DNA of 15,116 nucleotides from DSUN01 sp035527715 (lineage in GTDB: Bacteria > Planctomycetota > PUPC01 > DSUN01), in the NCBI GenBank assembly GCA_035527715.1, contig DATKZY010000031.1, positions 1 to 15,116 of the forward strand. The letters are read 5' to 3'. Numbering within the stretch: the stretch's first letter is position 1; each line of letters begins with the position of its first letter. The notes below the pieces were generated by a model, which worked only from the letters and a program-made list of their open reading frames with translations, was not told the DNA's origin and did not search any database. The position numbers were made by a program, and so were the translations under genes. Shown here piece after piece: positions 1-5,394 of this stretch.

Positions 1-26
1 ACCGCCCCCCTTGAAAGGACTCAGAA

Positions 27-1034
27 ATGCCAAAAGAACTGAAACACATCTGGCTGTGGATAAGCACCGGCGACCTGTGGGACTTCCTGAAGCTCTCGAA
101 GCAGTGGCCGCTGGGCTCCTACATCCGCTTTGGCGTGGCCGGCAAGGCAAAACAGAAATACCCACGGCTGGCACAGCTCGGGGCGTGGTACGACAAGCTC
201 GACCACATGCCGGTCGACGACGACACCAACTATACGACTACCGGCTACATGGTGGTGAAACAGAACGGGCCGGACTTCGAGCCGGCCGACGTGGCGACTT
301 TCTGGATGGCGAACATTCCGCTGTTGCAGACGTGCACCGCCGAGCGCGTGGCGTATCGCAACCTCGCCCTCAACGTCCAGCCGCCGCTGTCGGCGTCGTT
401 CCGCAACCCCTACCGCGAGTGGATCGGCGCGCAAATCCGCGCCGACGCCTTCGGCTACGTGAACGTCGGCGACCCCGAGCGGGCCGCCGAGTTCGCCTGG
501 CGCGACGCCTGCATCAGTCACATCAAGAACGGCATCTACGGCGAGATGCTCATGGCCGCGATGATCGCGGCGGCGCCGTACTGCGACGACCCGGCCATCG
601 TCGTGCAGGTCGGCCTGAGCGAGATCCCGAGGACCAGCCGCCTCCACCGCGACATCACCGAGGTCTGCGACTGGTATCGCCAGGGCCTCAGCTACGACGA
701 CGCCGTCGCCAGGATCCACGAGAAGTGGGACGAGACGGTCGGCCACGACTGGTGCCACACGAACTCGAACGCCGCCATCTGCGTCGCCGCGCTCCTCTGG
801 GGCGACGGCGACTTTGGCACGAGCATCTGCCGAGCCGTCCAGCCCTGCTTCGACACCGACTGCAACGGCGCGACCGTCGGCTCGATCGTCGGCATGATGC
901 TCGGCGCCAAGGCACTGCCCGCGAAGTGGACGAGCCGTCTCCACAACACGCTGAAGACCAGCCTCAAGGGGCACGAGACCGTGGAGATCACGAAGATCGC
1001 GCGGGACACGTTCGATCTCCACAAGAGGGCCTGA
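27..1034 (+). CDS. ADP-ribosylglycohydrolase-fold protein
   Basis: The product is 335 aa and resembles the ADP-ribosylglycohydrolase (DraG/ARH) family, whose members cleave ADP-ribose from proteins or related N- or O-glycosides with a dinuclear Mg/Mn centre. Two metal-ligand regions are visible: an acidic DDDTNYT at residues 64-70 and FDTDCNGATVG at about 275-285, followed by the small-residue helix SIVGMMLGA usual at the family's C-terminus. Length fits the family. The usual N-terminal Gly-Asp motif is not obvious, so this is a divergent branch and the substrate is open. No signal peptide is seen, so it is probably cytoplasmic. The ATG follows AAAGGA (14-19) by 7 nt, and an in-frame stop at 12-14 excludes a longer protein. 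One base separates its stop from the next gene, so it probably leads an operon with the oxidoreductase and PHP genes. Fold assignment is fairly sure; function is inferred. Confidence 0.8.
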   Translation: MPKELKHIWLWISTGDLWDFLKLSKQWPLGSYIRFGVAGKAKQKYPRLAQLGAWYDKLDHMPVDDDTNYTTTGYMVVKQNGPDFEPADVATFWMANIPLLQTCTAERVAYRNLALNVQPPLSASFRNPYREWIGAQIRADAFGYVNVGDPERAAEFAWRDACISHIKNGIYGEMLMAAMIAAAPYCDDPAIVVQVGLSEIPRTSRLHRDITEVCDWYRQGLSYDDAVARIHEKWDETVGHDWCHTNSNAAICVAALLWGDGDFGTSICRAVQPCFDTDCNGATVGSIVGMMLGAKALPAKWTSRLHNTLKTSLKGHETVEITKIARDTFDLHKRA

Positions 1035-1035
1035 T

Positions 1036-2118
1036 GTGAGCGTTACCAGGCGCAGCTTCCTGGGCAGCGCAGGACTCGCCCTGGCAGCCTGTGCTGTCCG
1101 TGGCGGCCCTCGCGGAGGAGCGGAACCGATGAAGATCCGTATCGGCCAGATCGGGACAGGACACGCCCACGCGTCGGGCAAGATGGCCGCGATGCGGCGC
1201 TCGCCCGACTTCGAGGTCGTGGGCGTCGGGGAGGCTGATCCGCAGCGGCGAGCCGCGGCCGAACGCGACCGCGCCTATCAGGGCACCAAGTGGCTGACCG
1301 AGGAGCAGTTACTCAATGTCCAGGGCCTCCAGGCCGTGGCCGTGGAGACCGAAGTGTGCGACCTCCTGGCAACCGCGGCACGATGTGTGGCTGCCGGCAA
1401 GCACATCCATCTCGACAAGCCCGCGGGCGAATCGCTCTCCGCCTTCAAGAAGATCCTCGACGACGCGACCCGCCAGGGCCTCACCGTGCAGATGGGCTAC
1501 ATGTTCCGCTATAACCCTGCGTTCCAGCTCAGCTTCAAGGCCGTGCGGGAGGGGTGGCTCGGCGAGGTGTTCGAGGTCCACACCGTGATCAGCAAAGCCC
1601 TCCCGGCGAGCCAGCGCGCGCCGCTGGCGAAGTACCCCGGCGGCACGATGTTCGAGCTGGGCTGCCACGTGATTGACGCCGTGGTGAGCGTGTTGGGCAA
1701 GCCAGACCGCGTCGTGCCGTTCGCTCGGCATTCGGGCAAGTTCGGCGACGACCTGAAGGACAACCATCTCGCCGTCTTCGAGTATCCGCGCGCGACGGCG
1801 ACCGTGCGGAGCGCGCTGCTCGAGGTCGAGGGCATGCAGCGGCGGCAATTCGTCGTCTGCGGCAGCGAGGGCACGGTGGACATTCGTCCCCTCGAGCCGC
1901 CGGCGGTGCGGCTCGCCCTGGCTCAGCCGCGCGGCGACTTCCGCAAGGGCTACCAGGACGTGCCGATGCCCAGGCACAGCCGCTACGACGGCGACTTCGC
2001 CGACCTGGCCAGAATCATCCGCGGCGAGAAGCCGTCCGACTTCCCGCCCGCGCACGACCTGGCAGTCCAGGAAGCCGTCCTTCTGGCCAGCGGGCTGCAA
2101 ACAGAGCCAGCGGGATAG
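1036..2118 (+). CDS. Gfo/Idh/MocA family oxidoreductase with Tat/lipoprotein-like signal
   Basis: The product is 360 aa and has the architecture of NAD(P)-dependent sugar or inositol dehydrogenases. The N-terminus carries TRRSFLG, a Tat twin-arginine motif, a short hydrophobic stretch, and LAAC at 16-19, which fits a lipobox. A Rossmann loop GQIGTGHAH lies at 37-45. The family's D/E-K-P motif is D127-K128-P129. The C-terminal domain has GCHVIDAV, with H211 and D214 at positions usual for catalytic or substrate-contact residues. The GTG start at 1036 has GAGGG six bases upstream and is one base after the previous stop. An ATG at 1129 (residue 32) has a stronger site, GGAGGAG at 1114-1120, and would give a protein without the signal. 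Exported family members are common in planctomycete-type genomes. The substrate cannot be deduced. Family assignment is secure; location is less so. Confidence 0.9.
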   Translation: MSVTRRSFLGSAGLALAACAVRGGPRGGAEPMKIRIGQIGTGHAHASGKMAAMRRSPDFEVVGVGEADPQRRAAAERDRAYQGTKWLTEEQLLNVQGLQAVAVETEVCDLLATAARCVAAGKHIHLDKPAGESLSAFKKILDDATRQGLTVQMGYMFRYNPAFQLSFKAVREGWLGEVFEVHTVISKALPASQRAPLAKYPGGTMFELGCHVIDAVVSVLGKPDRVVPFARHSGKFGDDLKDNHLAVFEYPRATATVRSALLEVEGMQRRQFVVCGSEGTVDIRPLEPPAVRLALAQPRGDFRKGYQDVPMPRHSRYDGDFADLARIIRGEKPSDFPPAHDLAVQEAVLLASGLQTEPAG

Positions 2119-2130
2119 CAGGAGACCATC

Positions 2131-3459
2131 GTGGCAGACGACGCGGCGGCGCTGGAACGGCAACTGAACGACTTCGACCGCGAGAAGCGCCGGGCAGCCA
2201 TTCAGCGGCTCGCCGAGCTGGTCAGAGCGGGCAGGGCGACTGTCCCGCCCCTCACCGGCGCGGTCAACGTCCATTTCCACACCTTCTTCTCGTTCCACTA
2301 CCTCGACTGGTCGCCCTCGCGGATCGTCTGGGAGGCGAAGAAGACGGGGCTCGATGTCGCCGGCTCCGTGGACTTCGATGTGCTCGATGCGATGGACGAG
2401 ATGTTCGAGGCGGGTGAGGTGCTCGAGGTGCGCACCAACGTCGCGCTCGAGACCCGCGTCTTCGCCCCCGAGTTCCCCGACTGGGAGTTCAGCTCGCCCG
2501 GCGAGCCGGGCATCCTCTACTTCATGGGCACGGGCTTCACGAGGCTGCCCGAGCCGGGCACGCCGGCCGCCGCCTGCCTCGACGCCATGCGAGCGGGGGC
2601 ACGGGCGCGCAACGAGGAGATGATCGAGCGCCTTCGTTCCGTCATCGCGCCGATGGAAGTGGATTACGAAGCCGATGTCTTGCCCCTCACCCCCTCGGGC
2701 AATGCCACCGAGCGGCACATGCTCGCTGTGCTCGACACCAAGGCCCGAGCGATGTTCCCGGAAGCCGACAGGCTCGCGGCCTACTGGTCCGAGCGAAGCG
2801 GCCTGAGCAAGGAGGAGATTGGGGAACTGCTCGGCGACACGGCGAAGTTCCGCACCGCCATCCGCTCGAAGCTGATGAAGAAGGGGGGGCCGGGCTACAT
2901 GCCGCCTGACCCCGCCAAGTTCCCGCAGATCCGCGACGTCGTGCAGATGATCCGCGACGTGGATGCCCTCCCCTGCGCGACCTGGCTCGACGGCACCCGC
3001 CGCGGCGAGGCCGACCCCGACGCCCTGCTCGACTGGTTCCTCGATATGGGCTGCCCCGTGCTCAACATCGTGCCCGACCGCAACTGGAACTTGGCCGACC
3101 CCGCCGACAAGAAGCTCAAGACCCAGAAGCTCGCCGAGATCGTCGCCGCGGCCCGCAAGCGGCACCTCCCCTTCTCCGTCGGCACCGAGATGAACAACTA
3201 CGGCCAGAAGTTCGTGGACACCTTCGACGCCCCTGAGCTTCGTCCCTACGCCGCCGACTTCCGCGACGGCGGCTACATCCTCTACGCCCACACCCTCCTC
3301 CAGCGTGCCTGCGGCAAAGGCTTGATGAGCGAGTGGGCGCGAGACATCTTCAAGGGTGACCGCGCCAAGGCCAACGCCTTCTACCTCGACATCGGCCGCC
3401 GCGCCTTCCCGCCTCGGAACGCTCGCGAGCAACTGGCCGAGCGGCCGGCGCCACGCTGA
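2131..3459 (+). CDS. PHP-domain-like metal-dependent hydrolase
   Basis: The product is 442 aa. Residues 1-35 form a charged helical segment. After it comes VNVHFHTFFSF with an H-x-H pair at 48-50, the first metal motif of the PHP (polymerase and histidinol phosphatase) superfamily of phosphoesterases. DFD at 81-83 occupies the place where the usual T-D-H motif would be expected, and E107 in ALETRVF fits the glutamate ligand. The central part (about 150-260) is helical and charged and looks like an insertion. Later segments LPCATWLDG, GCPVLNIVPDRNWN and FSVGTEMNN continue an alpha/beta barrel pattern. The GTG start follows AGGAGA (2120-2125) by 5 nt and lies 12 bp after the oxidoreductase stop, so the two are co-transcribed. 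No signal peptide is seen. Superfamily membership is likely; whether it is an active phosphatase, and on what, is unknown. Confidence 0.75.
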   Translation: MADDAAALERQLNDFDREKRRAAIQRLAELVRAGRATVPPLTGAVNVHFHTFFSFHYLDWSPSRIVWEAKKTGLDVAGSVDFDVLDAMDEMFEAGEVLEVRTNVALETRVFAPEFPDWEFSSPGEPGILYFMGTGFTRLPEPGTPAAACLDAMRAGARARNEEMIERLRSVIAPMEVDYEADVLPLTPSGNATERHMLAVLDTKARAMFPEADRLAAYWSERSGLSKEEIGELLGDTAKFRTAIRSKLMKKGGPGYMPPDPAKFPQIRDVVQMIRDVDALPCATWLDGTRRGEADPDALLDWFLDMGCPVLNIVPDRNWNLADPADKKLKTQKLAEIVAAARKRHLPFSVGTEMNNYGQKFVDTFDAPELRPYAADFRDGGYILYAHTLLQRACGKGLMSEWARDIFKGDRAKANAFYLDIGRRAFPPRNAREQLAERPAPR

Positions 3460-3686
3460 TGGCCGAGACGATCGACCAGGGGCTCACGCTGCTTTGGGTG
3501 CGCGTCTGGGCATAGCAGGCTCCCACACGCTTCGCTCAGCCGTATGTGGCCATCTACCAATAACTTACATCCTGGGGCGCACCTTCGCCGCCCTCCCAGG
3601 CGTCCCAGGGGCTCACTCGTGCGCAACAGGAGGTGAGCCCCTGGGGCGAGAATGCGGAAGTCTAATGGGCAGCGTGCCTTGCGGAC
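3460..3686. repeat. Convergent intergenic region with inverted repeats
   Basis: This stretch lies between the ends of two convergent operons. The clearest element is a perfect 13-bp inverted repeat: CCCAGGGGCTCAC at 3604-3616 and its complement at 3633-3645, with a 16-nt loop. No T-tract follows on either strand, so it is not a standard intrinsic terminator, although it could block transcription from both sides. A weaker palindrome at 3523-3549 pairs CCACA with TGTGG. The block from about 3516 looks like an interspersed repeat. No gene longer than a micro-ORF is convincing here. Confidence 0.6.
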
Positions 3687-3905
3687 TCAGCCCTTGGTCG
3701 GGGCCTTGTAGGCGACGAGGCACACGCCGGGCATGGCGGCCTCGGCCTTCTGAAGCGCGGCCACCTGCTTGTCGGTCAGCGGGGCCGGGCGCAGCGGCGT
3801 CTGATACGCGAGGATCACGACGCCCAGCTTCCTCTCCAGCTTGGCCACCTGCTTGGTCTGTGCGGCCGTGAGCGCGGCGAACTCGACTTCGTCGTGGTGC
3901 GGCAT
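3687..3905 (-). CDS. Small unknown protein with internal duplication, last gene of fdh operon
   Basis: The product is 72 aa and I do not recognise a named family. It begins MPHHDEVEF and is built of two similar units, residues 12-37 and 43-69. Each runs LT, a charged or polar helix containing Q and E, then a glycine-valine strand ending AY-x-x-P (GVVILAYQTP and GVCLVAYKAP). This suggests two helix-strand units folding together as a pseudo-dimer. The single cysteine is C62. The ATG shares one base with the stop of the MobA-like gene (TGATG junction) and has GGAGGA seven bases upstream, so translation is probably coupled. Position suggests a role linked to formate dehydrogenase or its cofactor, such as a small chaperone or regulator, but that is only inference. 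A longer frame reading upstream through the MobA-like gene is not supported. Confidence 0.72.
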   Translation of the reverse strand: MPHHDEVEFAALTAAQTKQVAKLERKLGVVILAYQTPLRPAPLTDKQVAALQKAEAAMPGVCLVAYKAPTKG

Positions 3906-4552
3906 CAGTCTGTCCTCCACTGGGTATCCTGTCCGAACAGGGCGGCCAAATCGCCCTTCGTGTTGACGTTCGTGAATGGCCGCGGCGTCAGCCCCTCCGC
4001 CCGAATGTTCCAGAGCACGACGTTCACGCGCGGGAAGAAGCTGCGGATGCGGAAGTCGCGCTCCTCGAGCTGCTGTCGGGCGGCGGGCAGGCACTCCTGC
4101 GAGTAGGCCGCGTGGAGCGGCTCCCAATAGCCATCCCACGAGGGCACGACGGCGTCGGCCCCGCCCTCGCGGAGCAGTTCAAGCTGTCGGCGGATGACGG
4201 TCGCGTCGAGGCAGGGCATGTCGCAGGCGACGAAGAAGCCGAAGGGGCGCGACATCGCCAGGAGCCCGGAGTAAATGCCACCCAGGGGGCCGGCGCCGGG
4301 AATCGCATCGGGAACGTGATGCGTGACGCGTGACGCGTGACGCGTGACAGGAGAAGAGGAGACAGTCTCTGGCACAGGGCGGCCGACAACGAGAAGCTCG
4401 TCAAAGAGGGCGGCCAGGACGTCGAGGGTGCGCTCGAGGAGGGTGCGGCCGGCGATGCGGAGCGTGGCCTTGTCGCGGCCCATGCGGCGCGACTGGCCAC
4501 CGTTGAGGACGATGCCCGAGACGTTGCGGCGAATCCAGTCGTCGAGGTTCAC
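3905..4552 (-). CDS. mobA: MobA-like molybdenum cofactor guanylyltransferase
   Basis: The product is 215 aa. MobA joins GTP to molybdopterin to form the guanine dinucleotide cofactor required by formate dehydrogenases of the DMSO-reductase family. The nucleotide-binding motif is at 14-29: IVLNGGQSRRMGRDKA. Next come the cofactor-region segment PDAIPGAGPLGG (81-92) and the metal-binding VACDMPCLD (108-116). Near the C-terminus, FTNVNTKGDL (193-202) matches the usual ending. Length is normal. The GTG start overlaps the fdhD stop by four bases (GTGA), and no ATG precedes the first motif. Residues 68-79 are encoded by a heptanucleotide tandem repeat that appears to lengthen a loop. Its place beside fdhD and the catalytic gene supports the assignment. 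Another nucleotidyltransferase (MobA/CoxL-related) is possible but less likely. Confidence 0.88.
   Translation of the reverse strand: MNLDDWIRRNVSGIVLNGGQSRRMGRDKATLRIAGRTLLERTLDVLAALFDELLVVGRPVPETVSSSPVTRHASRVTHHVPDAIPGAGPLGGIYSGLLAMSRPFGFFVACDMPCLDATVIRRQLELLREGGADAVVPSWDGYWEPLHAAYSQECLPAARQQLEERDFRIRSFFPRVNVVLWNIRAEGLTPRPFTNVNTKGDLAALFGQDTQWRTD
4316..4350. repeat. Heptanucleotide tandem repeat inside mobA
   Basis: Five 7-bp units follow one another on the + strand: GTGATGC, then GTGACGC three times, then GTGACAG. The unit length is not a multiple of three, so translation passes through all frames. Thirty-five bases are not a whole number of codons, so loss or gain of a single unit would shift the frame. 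It encodes a Thr/His/Ser/Arg-rich stretch in a loop of the MobA-like protein. Confidence 0.9.
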
Positions 4553-5394
4553 TTGATGCGCCACTCCGCGGCGTAGATGTTCATGCGCTCCGCTCGTGCG
4601 AAGCCGACGAGCGTAAGGTTCGCCTGCTCGGCCAGCCGCACGGCCGCATCGGTCGGCGCGCCGCGCGAAACGAGCACGGGGAGGCCCGCGGGGATCGCTT
4701 TCGCCACGAGTTCGAGACTCAGCCGGCCCGTGACGAGCGCCACCTTGTCTTCGAGGCCAACGCCCTGCCTGCGGCACGCGCCGATCACCTTGTCGAAGGC
4801 GTTATGGCGGCCGATGTCCTCGGCGAAGGCGACCATCTCGTCGCCCCGCGCGATGGCCGCCGCGTGAACGCCGCCCGTCTCCACGTAGACCTCCGAACGG
4901 TGGAGGAAGGCCCGCATCGCCGCGCTGATCGCCGCCGCGGGCACGGCAAACGACGTGTCAATCTTCCGCCAGCAGTCGAGCGGGTCGTAGCCCTTGACCG
5001 GCGACAGGGCGGAGCCGCATCCCGAGCCCAGGGTCAGGTTCTCCCGAAGCGACTCGACCCGCTCCCGCGACGGCGTGAGGTCCACCCGCACCTCGCCCTC
5101 GTCGGGCGACCAGGCGATGGGCGGCACCGGCTCGTTCGGCGGAAGCAGGCCCGATGTAACGAGCAGGCCGAGAGCCAGGTCCTCGACGGCATCGGGCAGG
5201 CACTGGAGGCGCAGAAGGCGCTGGCCGCCGACGACCAGGGCAGCCGTGCGCTCGCGCACCACCACGTCCCCGACCTCGCTGCGCTCCCCGCTGCGGATGC
5301 GCACGACGCGGACGGGGGCCGTCAGGTCGTGACCGTCTCCGCCGGCATCGCTGCCTCCGCCGGCTCGCTCGTCTTCGTAAGCCTGACGGCGCAT
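4549..5394 (-). CDS. fdhD: Formate dehydrogenase accessory sulfurtransferase FdhD
   Basis: The product is 281 aa. FdhD transfers sulfur to the Mo/W cofactor of formate dehydrogenase, a step needed for activity. Family signatures are clear: VETGGVHAAAIA (171-182), EDIGRHNAFDKVIG (192-205), TGRLSLELVAKAI (222-234) and a C-terminal GFARAERMNIYA. The segment that carries a Cys-x-x-Cys pair in E. coli FdhD reads GSGCGSAL here, with one cysteine (C126). The ATG has GGAG eight bases upstream but lies within the 3' end of the catalytic gene, giving a 73-nt overlap. The first 27 residues are Gly/Asp-rich and may not belong to the fold, so an internal start is possible. The next gene, the MobA-like one, overlaps by 4 nt. 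Confidence 0.93.
   Translation of the reverse strand: MRRQAYEDERAGGGSDAGGDGHDLTAPVRVVRIRSGERSEVGDVVVRERTAALVVGGQRLLRLQCLPDAVEDLALGLLVTSGLLPPNEPVPPIAWSPDEGEVRVDLTPSRERVESLRENLTLGSGCGSALSPVKGYDPLDCWRKIDTSFAVPAAAISAAMRAFLHRSEVYVETGGVHAAAIARGDEMVAFAEDIGRHNAFDKVIGACRRQGVGLEDKVALVTGRLSLELVAKAIPAGLPVLVSRGAPTDAAVRLAEQANLTLVGFARAERMNIYAAEWRIK

Noticed and set aside
1309..3432. 707-codon frame on the - strand opposite the oxidoreductase and PHP genes
   Set aside because: It spans two well-supported genes and their gap with low-information sequence.
3906..4139. N-terminal extension of the 72-residue protein to a 150-residue frame
   Set aside because: The extension lies in the MobA-like coding sequence, is Arg/Ala-rich, and the internal ATG has a strong ribosome site.
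4553..4777. N-terminal extension of the MobA-like protein into fdhD
   Set aside because: The extra residues are Arg/Gly-rich antimotif sequence in the fdhD frame region. The GTG at 4552 makes a standard 4-nt overlap and a normal-length protein.
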